Source: Olsenella massiliensis
GTDB lineage: Bacteria > Actinomycetota > Coriobacteriia > Coriobacteriales > Atopobiaceae
Assembly: GCF_001457795.1 (NCBI RefSeq)
Contig: NZ_LN898211.1
Span: forward strand, 823,908-887,907
DNA: 64,000 bases
Reading direction: 5' to 3'
A program made the position numbers and the translations under genes. Below, in pieces: positions 9,896 to 18,117 of the stretch (positions are counted from its first letter, which is position 1; the number at the start of each line of letters is the position of its first letter). A model generated the notes under the pieces. It had not been told where the DNA came from, did not search any database, and saw nothing but the letters and a program-made list of their open reading frames with translations.

Positions 9896-10728
9896 CAGCA
9901 CATCACCTCGTCCACGACCTCGAGCAGCTCCTCGATTGGCAGGCCCAGGCGGGGGTCGCGCGCGCCGGCGCCCTGTCGAATCATCTCGCGCACGGCATCC
10001 ATGGCGCACTGCGTCGAGCTCGCCAGCATCTGTCCCTGGAGGAGCCGCCCTAAAAGCACGGCGGCAAAGACGTCGCCCGTGCCCCTGAAGTTTGCGTTCA
10101 CATGCTCATAGGGCAGGACGAAGCGCTCGTCCAGAAAGGCGTCGTAGCCAATCACGCAGTGCCCCACGCCCTCCATCAGGCAGCTCGTGACGAGGGCGGA
10201 GAGGGGACCAAGGGCGAGCAGGTCGTCAAGCAGCCGGTCGGCCTCGCGACGCGCCAGGGGGCTCGTCGTATGGTCGGTGCCGGTGAGCAGGCAGGCCTCG
10301 GTGTAGTTGGGAATGCTGAGGCTCGCCCCGCTCACCAGCGTGCGCATGCTCGCGATGGTGTCCCCGCCCAGGTTGCGGTACAGCCTGCCGTTGTCGGCCA
10401 TGATGGGGTCAACGAGGATGCACGCGTCCTCGCGCTCGTAGCGGCTGCAATAGTCGCCCACGAGGTCCGCCTGCTCGCTGGAGGCGATGAAGCCCACGGC
10501 GACGGCGTCAAAGCAAAAGCCCAGCGCGTCCCAGGCCTTGAGGGTGCGCCGCATGTGCTCGGTGGTGTCCATGAGCTCGAAGTGCTCGTAGTCGAGCGAG
10601 TTGGAGAGCAGGGCCGTGGGAAGCTTGCTGGCGGGAAAGCCCATGTACGAGAGGATGGGCGACATGGCGGCGACGCCCTCCTTGCCCGCCTCTATGAGGT
10701 TGCTCACCAGCAGCACCTGCTTGTCCAT
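9895..10728 (-). CDS. Pyridoxal/pyridoxine kinase-like (PfkB-type) kinase
   Basis: A 277-residue ribokinase-fold kinase most like PdxY/PdxK, which phosphorylate the 5' hydroxyl of B6 vitamers. The opening SNLIEAGKEGVAAMSPILSYMG and the C-terminal FRGTGDVFAAVLLG, with the catalytic Asp in GTGD, are diagnostic. DPIMADNGRLY is the conserved middle motif. The ATG at 10728 follows GAGAGAG; a longer upstream reading has no site. It overlaps the small Cys-rich gene downstream. Activity on hydroxymethylpyrimidine instead of B6 cannot be excluded. Confidence 0.82.
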   Translation of the reverse strand: MDKQVLLVSNLIEAGKEGVAAMSPILSYMGFPASKLPTALLSNSLDYEHFELMDTTEHMRRTLKAWDALGFCFDAVAVGFIASSEQADLVGDYCSRYEREDACILVDPIMADNGRLYRNLGGDTIASMRTLVSGASLSIPNYTEACLLTGTDHTTSPLARREADRLLDDLLALGPLSALVTSCLMEGVGHCVIGYDAFLDERFVLPYEHVNANFRGTGDVFAAVLLGRLLQGQMLASSTQCAMDAVREMIRQGAGARDPRLGLPIEELLEVVDEVMC

Positions 10729-10921
10729 GGACGCTCTCTCAATCTGCTCGCCTGACGACCGAGTCCGCACGCACAGCATACCCCGGGCGTGCGAGCGGGT
10801 CCTAACTATGGGCGCGAGCCAATCGGCGTACGGGCGTGCGGTTGTGAAGTCGCGGCAAAAGGGGGAGGCACAGGCAGAGAACCTCCCGTGCTGGTGGGCT
10901 GCCCCCTCCCTGCGGCGCCTC

Positions 10922-11185
10922 CTAGAGCCTTCCTTTGAAGGTCCTCTCGACGAACTCGGCGAGCTTTCCCTCCTTGGCGAGCCCGGCGGAGTCGGCCTTG
11001 ACGAAGTTCGTGGCGCAGTTGCCACCCACCTCGCCGTTCGCGCCCAGGATGTAGTTCGTCGCTATCCGGTAGATGATCTCGGTCGGCGCGATGCCGAAGA
11101 CCTACCTCGTCAGGATGTGGTCGAGCCTCCTGCGGTCGTCCGGGAAGAGCCTGCGCATGAGGGCGCAAAGATTATCGACATCGCT
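10922..11185 (-). pseudogene. Remnant of an unidentified protein gene with in-frame stop
   Basis: On the minus strand a frame reads ...LMRRLFPDDRRRLDHILT R, a TAG stop (about 11102-11104), then VFGIAPTEIIYRIATNY and on to ...FVERTFKGRL and a stop at 10922-10924. The segment is protein-like with normal composition, but the in-frame stop and the lack of any upstream body suggest a 3' remnant of a decayed gene. I do not recognise the family. Position 10729-10921 holds nothing recognisable. Confidence 0.5.
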
Positions 11186-11247
11186 CGGTGGCGTGCGGGG
11201 TAACCTAGAACAGCGCGCCTTTGCGATCGGACGAGAGGGGAGTTCCC

Positions 11248-12618
11248 ATGAGCTGGTTCGAGGAAGCGGTCGTCTATCAGGTGTATCCCTTGGGGCTCAC
11301 GGGCGCCCCGTACGAGAACGACGGTGTCTCGGTCCCCACGTCGCGCATGCTCCAGCTTGTCGACAACGGCTGGATCGACCACATGGCAGGTCTCAACGTC
11401 ACCTGCCTTTTGCTCAATCCCGTGTTCGAGAGCGGCACGCACGGCTATGACACCCGCGACTATCTGCAGGTTGACCGCCGCCTGGGCACGAACGATGACC
11501 TGCGCCGCGTCGTGGACGCCTGCCACGAGCACGGCATCAAGGTGCTGCTCGACGGCGTGTTCAACCATGTGGGGCGTGGCTTCTGGGCCTTTGCGGACGT
11601 GCTCGCGCACAGGCAGGAGAGTCCGTATGCCGGGTGGTTCCGCATCGACTTCGAGGGCGACAACGAATGGGGGGACGGCTTCTCCTACGACTGCTGGGAG
11701 GGCGTGGGCGAGCTCGTGACCCTCAACCACGACAACTTCGAGCTGAACGCCTACCTTGCCGACGTCATACGCCGGTGGGAGGGTGAGTTTGGCATCGACG
11801 GCCTCAGGCTGGACGTGGCCTACTGCCTGGACCCGGGCTTCCTTGGCTATCTGCGCCAGGTTGCCGACGAGCTCACCGCACGGCGCTCCGAGCGCCTGGG
11901 TCCGCGCGACGGCAAGTTCGCGCTCGTGGGCGAGACCCTGTTTGGCGACTATCGGCGCTGGATGGGCGAGGGGCTCTGTGACGCGGTGACCAACTACGAG
12001 CTGTACAAGGGCCTCTGGTCATCCATGAACGCGCGCAACATGCATGAGGTGGCCTACTCCCTCAAGAGGCAGAGCGGGTCGGAGCCCTGGGACCTCTACA
12101 CGGGGCATCACCTTCTGACCTTCCTCGACAACCATGACGTCGCGCGCATCGCGACCCAGCTTGCCGACGTGCGCCAGCTGCCGGCGCTGTACGGCCTGCT
12201 CTTTGGCGCCCCCGGCGTTCCCGCCTTGTATTACGGGAGCGAGTGGGGCATCACGGGCGAGAAGCGTCCGGGCGACCACGAGATTCGCCCCGCGCTGGCG
12301 GCGCCCGAGAGCAACGCGCTCACGGAGCTGATCGCGGCCCTCGCGGTGGCGCGCAGACCGGGGGCGCCCGGCTCCGAGGCCCTGGCGTGGGGAGACTATG
12401 AGGAGCTCCAAGTCTCGCCGACGACCCTGGTCTTTCAGCGCGCGAGCGAGCACGAGCGGGTCATCGTCGCCGTGAACGCGGGAGACGAGGCGTGCACCCT
12501 CCACTTTGACGCGCGCTGCGGGCGCGCGACCGACCTCGTCACGGGCCAGTGGCATGACTTTGGCGGGGGCTCCACGGTGGCGCCCCTCACGACCTGCCTC
12601 TGGCTCTGCGAGCGCTAG
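11248..12618 (+). CDS. GH13 alpha-amylase family glycosidase (maltodextrin-type)
   Basis: A 456-residue cytoplasmic GH13 enzyme with all four conserved regions: DGVFNHV, GLRLDVAY (nucleophile Asp), VGETL (acid/base Glu) and FLDNHD (transition-state Asp). The start AVVYQVYPLG is typical of maltodextrin-acting enzymes such as cyclomaltodextrinases. A short C-terminal beta domain (about 385-456) is present and no starch-binding module or signal peptide. The ATG follows GAGAGGGGAG. It stands alone, convergent with pyruvate kinase. Exact bond specificity is not readable. Confidence 0.85.
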   Translation: MSWFEEAVVYQVYPLGLTGAPYENDGVSVPTSRMLQLVDNGWIDHMAGLNVTCLLLNPVFESGTHGYDTRDYLQVDRRLGTNDDLRRVVDACHEHGIKVLLDGVFNHVGRGFWAFADVLAHRQESPYAGWFRIDFEGDNEWGDGFSYDCWEGVGELVTLNHDNFELNAYLADVIRRWEGEFGIDGLRLDVAYCLDPGFLGYLRQVADELTARRSERLGPRDGKFALVGETLFGDYRRWMGEGLCDAVTNYELYKGLWSSMNARNMHEVAYSLKRQSGSEPWDLYTGHHLLTFLDNHDVARIATQLADVRQLPALYGLLFGAPGVPALYYGSEWGITGEKRPGDHEIRPALAAPESNALTELIAALAVARRPGAPGSEALAWGDYEELQVSPTTLVFQRASEHERVIVAVNAGDEACTLHFDARCGRATDLVTGQWHDFGGGSTVAPLTTCLWLCER

Positions 12619-12669
12619 GCCGCGCGACGGGCCGGGCGTCCCGGCTTGCCAGGACGGTCCAGACAAGAC

Positions 12670-12693
12670 GGCGCCCCTCCGATGAGGGGCGCC
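12670..12693. terminator. Hairpin between convergent genes
   Basis: A perfect 10-bp stem GGCGCCCCTC/GAGGGGCGCC with a CGAT loop lies between the GH13 gene and pyruvate kinase, which converge. There is no T-run on either side, so termination efficiency is uncertain; it could serve both strands. Confidence 0.6.
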
Positions 12694-12729
12694 GCTGCGT
12701 CGGGAACATGTGGGCAAGGCTGCCGGAGG

Positions 12730-14172
12730 CTACTGGATCTGGCACACCATGGTCATGTTGGTCGACGTGGTGTAGTCGCCCTGCGAGGGGGAGGTCTGCG
12801 GGTCGCCGGCGGTGATCACCACGATCTCGCCCGTCTCGACCAGGCCCAGCTCCTTGGCAAGCGACAGCGCGTTGTAGCAGGTGGCGGCAAGGGAGCCCTG
12901 CTCGGTGGTCTTGAACGCCCGGACGCCCCACTGGAAGCAGGTCTTGCGGATGGCGTGGTTCGAGGGGGACATCGCGTAGATGGGCAGCTTGGGCCTGAAG
13001 TTTGAGATGAGGCGCGCGGTGCGTCCGGAGTGCGTGGGGCAGATGATGCAGGTGGCGCCCACGCGGTCGGAGACCTCCACCGCAGCCGCGCCGATGGCGG
13101 AGTTGACGTTCTTGATGCCACCGCGGTCGTGGTACTCGTTATGCTCACCCAGATACCTTTCGGTGTCCAGGGCGATGGAGGTCATCATCTTCACCGCCTC
13201 GACGGGGTACTTGCCCGCGGCGGTCTCGCCGGAGAGCATGATGCAGTCCGTGCCGTCATAGATGGCGTTGGCGACGTCCGCGACCTCGGCGCGCGTGGGG
13301 CGCGGGTTGTGAATCATGGAGTCCAGCATCTGCGTGGCGGTGATGACGGGCTTGTAGGCCGCATTGCACTTGTTGATGATGGTCTTCTGGATGTGGGGGA
13401 CCTCGGCGGGGTTGACCTCCACGCCCAGGTCGCCACGGGCGACCATGATGCCGTCGGAGTGCTCGAGGATCTCGTCAAAGTTCTTGACGCCCAGCGCGCT
13501 CTCGATCTTGGGGAAGATGTACACGTTGCGCACGCCGCTGTCGGCGCAGAGGCGGCGAATCTCGTCGACGGCGGCGCCGTTACGTATGAACGAGGCGGCA
13601 ATGGCGTCGATGCCCAGCTCGCAGCCGAACATGATGTCGGCGCGGTCCTGCTCGGTGACCGAGGGCAGCGAGATGTCCACGTTGGGAATGTTGACGCCCT
13701 TCTTCTCGCCCAGCTCGCCGCCGTTGACGACCGTGCAATGCATGTCCGCGCCCTCGACGCGCTCCACCTCGAGGCCGATGAGGCCGTCGTCGATGAGAAT
13801 GACGGAACCCTTTTGCACCTCGGTGGGGAGGAGCTTGTAGTCGAGCGAGAAGCGCTCGGCCGTGCCGGCGACGCCCTCATCCGTCGTCACGACGACGTGG
13901 GCGCCCGTCTCGAGCGTGACCTTCTGATGGTCCTTGAGCTCGCCGGTGCGGACCTCGGGACCCTTGGTGTCGAGCATGATGGCGACGGGAAGCTTGAGTT
14001 CCGCGGAGATGCGGCGGACGCGCTCGATGTTGTTGCGGTGGTAGTCATGCGAGCCGTGGCTGAAGTTGAAGCGTGCCACGTTCATGCCGTTGGCGATGAG
14101 GCCGCGCAGGACCTCGTCGTCCTCGGTGGCGGGGCCCATGGTGCAGATGATCTTGGTCCTCTTGGATGTCAT
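12730..14172 (-). CDS. pyk: Pyruvate kinase
   Basis: A 480-residue pyruvate kinase, converting phosphoenolpyruvate and ADP to pyruvate and ATP. It opens with KRTKIICTMGPAT and has FNFSHG, LDTKGPEVRTG, the active-site segment KIES and MVARGDLGVE, and TATQMLDSM. The C-terminal allosteric domain (about 350-480) is complete, with no extra PEP-utiliser domain. The ATG at 14172 is preferred, with AGGA about ten bases upstream. It is followed by a monocistronic-looking hairpin. It faces the dehydrogenase gene in tandem on the same strand. Confidence 0.96.
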   Translation of the reverse strand: MTSKRTKIICTMGPATEDDEVLRGLIANGMNVARFNFSHGSHDYHRNNIERVRRISAELKLPVAIMLDTKGPEVRTGELKDHQKVTLETGAHVVVTTDEGVAGTAERFSLDYKLLPTEVQKGSVILIDDGLIGLEVERVEGADMHCTVVNGGELGEKKGVNIPNVDISLPSVTEQDRADIMFGCELGIDAIAASFIRNGAAVDEIRRLCADSGVRNVYIFPKIESALGVKNFDEILEHSDGIMVARGDLGVEVNPAEVPHIQKTIINKCNAAYKPVITATQMLDSMIHNPRPTRAEVADVANAIYDGTDCIMLSGETAAGKYPVEAVKMMTSIALDTERYLGEHNEYHDRGGIKNVNSAIGAAAVEVSDRVGATCIICPTHSGRTARLISNFRPKLPIYAMSPSNHAIRKTCFQWGVRAFKTTEQGSLAATCYNALSLAKELGLVETGEIVVITAGDPQTSPSQGDYTTSTNMTMVCQIQ

Positions 14173-14316
14173 GTGAGATGAATCCTCTCTCCTCAAAGCA
14201 ACTGGCCGACCTGGGGGGCCAGCCAGTGGGGTCATATGCATCGAGAGCGCCACGTCAGGCTGGTGCTGAGCTGGCGCTCGAGTTTTTCTTGCTGGTATGC
14301 TAGCACACCACGCCGC

Positions 14317-15321
14317 CTAGCACACCACGCTGCGCTCGATGAAGTCCTTGCCCGTCGCATAGGCCTGCGCGTTGTCCAAGGTCACCCGTGCGATCTGCGC
14401 GAGGGCCTCGTGGGTGAAGAACGCCTGGTGCGACGTCATGACCACGTTGGGGAAGGAGCAGAGCCTCGAGGTGGGCGTGTCGAAGACCTCGTCGGTGCGG
14501 TTGGTGTAGACGTTGTCGTTCTCCTCCTCGTAGACGTCAAGGCCGGCGGCCCCGATCTTGCCGGAGAGGATGCCGCGGATGAGCGCCTCCGTGTCCACGA
14601 GGGCTCCTCGGCCGGTGTTGACGAAGATGACGCCGTCCTTCATCTTTGCGATGGCCTCGTCGTCGATCATGTGGTAGCTCTGCTCGTTCAAAAACGCGTG
14701 GAGGCTGATGAGGTCCGCCTGGGCAAAGAGGGTGTCGTTGTCAACGTACTCGTCGATGACGTGCTCCTCGTCCACGAGGCGCTGGTTGGGGTAGAGGTCG
14801 CTGCCGAGCACGCGCATGCCGAAGCCCTTGCAGATGCGGCAGAGCGCGGCGCCGATGCGCCCCGTTCCGATGATGCCGGCCGTCTTGCCGTGCAGGGTCT
14901 CGCCGACGAGCCCGACGAGGGAGAAGTCGTTTTCGCGCACGCGGTTGTAGCCTCGGACGATGCGGCGGTTGGCCGCGAGGGCGAGGGCCATGGCGTGCTC
15001 CGAGATCGCCTCGGGGGAGTAGGCGGGCACGTTGGTGACGCGCATGCCGACGGACTTCGCGAACTCGACGTTGACGGCGTCAAAGCCGGCGCAGCGCATG
15101 AGCACGAGCTCGACGCCCAGGCCTCGCAGCACCTCGAGCGTCATGGCGGACACGTCAGAGTTGACGAAGGCGCAGACGGCCTGATAGCCCTTCGCGAGGA
15201 CGGCGGTAAGGGGGGTCAGGTTGGACTCGGTGAAGTCAACCTTGAGCTCCGGGTAGCTTCCGAGCTCTCGCTCAAACGAGATGCGGTCGTAGCTTGCGGT
15301 GCCAAAGACGAGGATGTTCAT
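14317..15321 (-). CDS. D-2-hydroxyacid dehydrogenase (D-lactate dehydrogenase type)
   Basis: A 334-residue NAD-dependent D-2-hydroxyacid dehydrogenase. The Rossmann motif is GIIGTGRIGAALCRI, followed by the catalytic Arg in VNTGRGALVDTEAL, Glu in LDVYEEEND and the His in MTSHQAFFTHEAL. These features match fermentative D-lactate dehydrogenases (LdhA-like), and its position upstream of pyruvate kinase on the same strand fits pyruvate reduction. ATG at 15321 is preferred, with AGGAG 13 bases upstream; a GTG at 15333 is possible. Confidence 0.9.
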   Translation of the reverse strand: MNILVFGTASYDRISFERELGSYPELKVDFTESNLTPLTAVLAKGYQAVCAFVNSDVSAMTLEVLRGLGVELVLMRCAGFDAVNVEFAKSVGMRVTNVPAYSPEAISEHAMALALAANRRIVRGYNRVRENDFSLVGLVGETLHGKTAGIIGTGRIGAALCRICKGFGMRVLGSDLYPNQRLVDEEHVIDEYVDNDTLFAQADLISLHAFLNEQSYHMIDDEAIAKMKDGVIFVNTGRGALVDTEALIRGILSGKIGAAGLDVYEEENDNVYTNRTDEVFDTPTSRLCSFPNVVMTSHQAFFTHEALAQIARVTLDNAQAYATGKDFIERSVVC

Positions 15322-15333
15322 GGGTTGTCTCAC

Positions 15334-15939
15334 GCTCCTGGAGACTCGCTTTCATGCCCGTGGCATGCGTATGGGTCGATTCTAACGCAGCGTGCGCATG
15401 CCGTGTGCGGATGTGACCCATGAGGCTGGCCGTGGCGCGGCGGTCTTGGCCGGAGGACATGAACGTCTGCGAAAATGTCTGTCATATACCAGTGATGCTC
15501 CGGTGCTCTGGCGACAGCGTCTCACCCATGGGTCCCGGATGCGTCTGCCGTGCCCTGTCATCCGCGAAGCCTGACGGAGCAGGCCTGCAAAAGGGCGCTC
15601 ACTAGACGTTTTGAGCCTGAGCGGGGCATTGGGAACGTGAGGTTTGACGTGTGCATACCGTTCAGCGACAAATTGTGTCCACTGACTTTACTGAAACTAA
15701 AGCTTTAGTAATGAAAAGACAAGAATAGCGCTGTGGAGAAAATGTCCCATGTTCTTGTATTCCGTTTGGGAAGCCGATGTACGAGATGTGCTCATCAACG
15801 TCATATTTTCCGAGTTGACCATAGGATATGAAAGGAACATGAGGAAGTCTTGCGGATGGGTGGCATGCCTCGCACTACGTTCTAGGGGAATTGCTGCGGG
15901 GTCTAATTGATGTGTCAGTTACAACCATAGGAGGAGAGC
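15334..15939. promoter_or_regulatory. 600-bp non-coding leader with 14-bp palindrome
   Basis: No gene was found between the divergent dehydrogenase gene and the ABC operon. A 14-bp perfect palindrome ACTAAAGCTTTAGT is at 15696-15709 in a locally AT-rich stretch (about 15660-15900), a good candidate operator for the operon. A smaller dyad CATGCC-CGT-GGCATG is at 15353-15367, just upstream of the dehydrogenase start. TAGAAT read on the minus strand (15379-15384) may be that gene's -10. No regulator gene lies adjacent. Confidence 0.5.
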
Positions 15940-17010
15940 ATGCACAACATCGAGAAGAGTGACGAGCGGGTGCGGTCCCTGTCCAGGAGGGGGCTCATCA
16001 CCCTCGCGGCCGCTTCGGCGGGCGTCCTGGTTGCCGGGTGTGCGCAGACTCCGCGGGATGGCGGCGCCTCGTCGGCCGCGGCGCCCTCCGACCCCAACGC
16101 TGCCAGCAACAAGAAAAAGAAGAATCCCTACAAGGATGACATCAAGATCGCCTACGTCGCCCATGACCTCAGCACGCCCAACAACCAGGCGTGGCTGGAA
16201 GGCATCCAGCGTGAGTGCGCATCCTGGAGCAACATAGACATCCAGTCCTTCAACGGCGAGAGCTCCGCCGAGACCCAGACGCAGATCATGGCGGACGTCA
16301 TAAACCAGGGCTTTGACGCCGTGATCCTGCAGTGCTCCGACGGCACCGCCCTCGCCCCCTCCGTAAAGGAGGCGGAGGAGAAGGGCATTCCCGTCATCAC
16401 CCTCAACCTTGACGCGTACACCACGCACAGCGCCCTTGTCATGGCCGTTGACTACGACGCCGGCCGCATGGCCGCGGACAAAATCGCCGAGTCCATCAAC
16501 AAGAAGGGTGATGTCGCGATCATCCAGGGCGTCCCCGGGCTCACCAGGACCGACAACCTCGAGCAGGGATTCCGCGACACGATCGGCAAGTATCCCGACA
16601 TCAAGATCGTTGACGCCCAGTCCGCCTCCTTCGAGAAGGCCAAGGCGATCACGGTCATGAACAGCTTCCTGCAGAGCTACCCCGACATCAAGGCCGTCTT
16701 TGCCATCAACGACGCCATGGCCGAGGGTGCCGCCCTCGCCGCCGAGTCGGCAAACAAGAAGGGCCAGATCGTAATCTGGGGCGCCGACGGTGAGAAGGAT
16801 GCGCTCGCCATGATCGAGTCGGGCGACATGAGCGGCACCATCTATACCAACAGCTGGGACGAGGGGTCAACGGCCGCCAAGATAGCCCTTCTGATGGTCG
16901 GGTCCGAGTACAGCTACACGGTGCTGAGCGAGACGCCTAAGGTCATCATGGAGCCCATCGTGGTTACCGCCGAGACCGTCTCGAGCATCGCCGAGAACGA
17001 CCGCTGGTAG
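15940..17010 (+). CDS. Ribose-type ABC transporter substrate-binding lipoprotein
   Basis: A 356-residue periplasmic-binding-protein-like lipoprotein (RbsB/peripla_BP_4 family). The leader has a Tat-like SRRGLITLAAAS stretch and lipobox LVAGC. The mature protein begins near IKIAYVAHDLS and shows two-lobed features: NGESSAETQTQIM, DAVILQCSDG and AVFAINDAMAEGAA. The ATG follows AGGAGG. It is the first gene of a six-gene operon with two permeases and one double ATPase. Ligand is probably a sugar or sugar-derived compound and is not readable from sequence. Confidence 0.9.
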   Translation: MHNIEKSDERVRSLSRRGLITLAAASAGVLVAGCAQTPRDGGASSAAAPSDPNAASNKKKKNPYKDDIKIAYVAHDLSTPNNQAWLEGIQRECASWSNIDIQSFNGESSAETQTQIMADVINQGFDAVILQCSDGTALAPSVKEAEEKGIPVITLNLDAYTTHSALVMAVDYDAGRMAADKIAESINKKGDVAIIQGVPGLTRTDNLEQGFRDTIGKYPDIKIVDAQSASFEKAKAITVMNSFLQSYPDIKAVFAINDAMAEGAALAAESANKKGQIVIWGADGEKDALAMIESGDMSGTIYTNSWDEGSTAAKIALLMVGSEYSYTVLSETPKVIMEPIVVTAETVSSIAENDRW

Positions 17011-17027
17011 TCAGATTTTTCCCGTAC

Positions 17028-17072
17028 CCCACGGCATAGGCTGCGTCGCTGCATGTCGGCCTATGCCGTGGG
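17028..17072 (+). other. Intercistronic hairpin after the binding-protein gene
   Basis: A perfect 14-bp inverted repeat, arms 17028-17041 and 17059-17072 with a 17-base loop, lies in the 99-bp gap between the binding-protein and first permease genes. There is no downstream T-run. Such hairpins commonly protect the upstream message or reduce read-through, giving more binding protein than permease; that role is inferred here. Confidence 0.7.
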
Positions 17073-17109
17073 TCATATACGACGTCGATCCACGAAGGCG
17101 CAGGGTCCG

Positions 17110-18117
17110 ATGAAGACGCATGTTAAGCAGACAACGCTGCGACGGCTCATATCGTTGGTCATGTTGGCGATTCTCGTCGCGCTCTTTGGTGTGCTCGGCG
17201 GGGGGAGCTTCCTCACTCCCGGGAACTTCTCCGAGATTCTGCGCGATGCCTCAGTCGTGGGAATCATAGGCGTGGGCGTCACCTACGTCATCATCACCGC
17301 CGGCATCGACCTGTCAACGGGCAGCATGATGGCGCTCGTCGGCATGACGATGGCAAACGTCTATGCCTATACGGCGCTACCCATCTGGCTGATGATCGTC
17401 ATCGGCATGGTCGTGGGGCTTGTCGCCGGCCTCATCAACGGTCTCATCGTCGCGCGCCTGAACGTGCCGGAGTTCATCGGCACCTTAGCCACGATGGGCG
17501 TCTTTCGCGCCGTCACCTACCTCATCGCCATCAAGGACGCCCATGGCGTGATACAGTCGCAGCCTCTCACCGTCCCGGAGTACACGGTCCTGGGCACTTC
17601 AGTCGGCCCGCTGTTCGTCGTCACCATCGTGATGGCCCTCTTTATTGCCGCCGGGCAAGTCGTGCTTAAATACACGCGTTTTGGCACGAGGCTCTACGCA
17701 GTGGGCGCCAACAGGAAGGCGGCGACCCTCTCGGGCATCGACGTCGCCAGGACGCGCGTGATCGCCTACGTCATCGTGGGCCTGTGCGTGTCCGTCGGGG
17801 CCATTTTCACGACGGCGAGGCTCCAGAGCACCACCGCGCTTCTCGGCAGCGGATTCGAGTTCGACCCCATAGCCGCGGCCGTCGTCGGCGGCGTGTCCCT
17901 CGCCGGCGGCTCGGGCGACATCGTCGGCACGCTCATAGGGGCCGTGTTCATGGCGACGCTGGAAAACGGCGTGCTCAAGCTGCATATGAACACGGCCTAC
18001 CAGTACATCATCAAGGGCGTCGTCATCGTGCTCGTCGTCATGCTCGACGCCTTGTACAAGTCACGCCTCGAGCGCGCCTCAAGGGAGCGCGGGGCCCAGG
18101 GAGGTGCGGAGGCATGA
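17110..18117 (+). CDS. Ribose-type ABC transporter permease 1
   Basis: A 335-residue RbsC-family (BPD_transp_2) permease with about eight to ten hydrophobic helices. Typical motifs are GVTYVIITAGIDLSTGS near residue 75 and AAAVVGGVSLAGGSGDIVGT near 260. ATG at 17110 is chosen; a start at 17053 would place the intercistronic hairpin inside the coding region. Its stop overlaps the ATPase start in ATGA, so the two are coupled. Confidence 0.9.
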   Translation: MKTHVKQTTLRRLISLVMLAILVALFGVLGGGSFLTPGNFSEILRDASVVGIIGVGVTYVIITAGIDLSTGSMMALVGMTMANVYAYTALPIWLMIVIGMVVGLVAGLINGLIVARLNVPEFIGTLATMGVFRAVTYLIAIKDAHGVIQSQPLTVPEYTVLGTSVGPLFVVTIVMALFIAAGQVVLKYTRFGTRLYAVGANRKAATLSGIDVARTRVIAYVIVGLCVSVGAIFTTARLQSTTALLGSGFEFDPIAAAVVGGVSLAGGSGDIVGTLIGAVFMATLENGVLKLHMNTAYQYIIKGVVIVLVVMLDALYKSRLERASRERGAQGGAEA

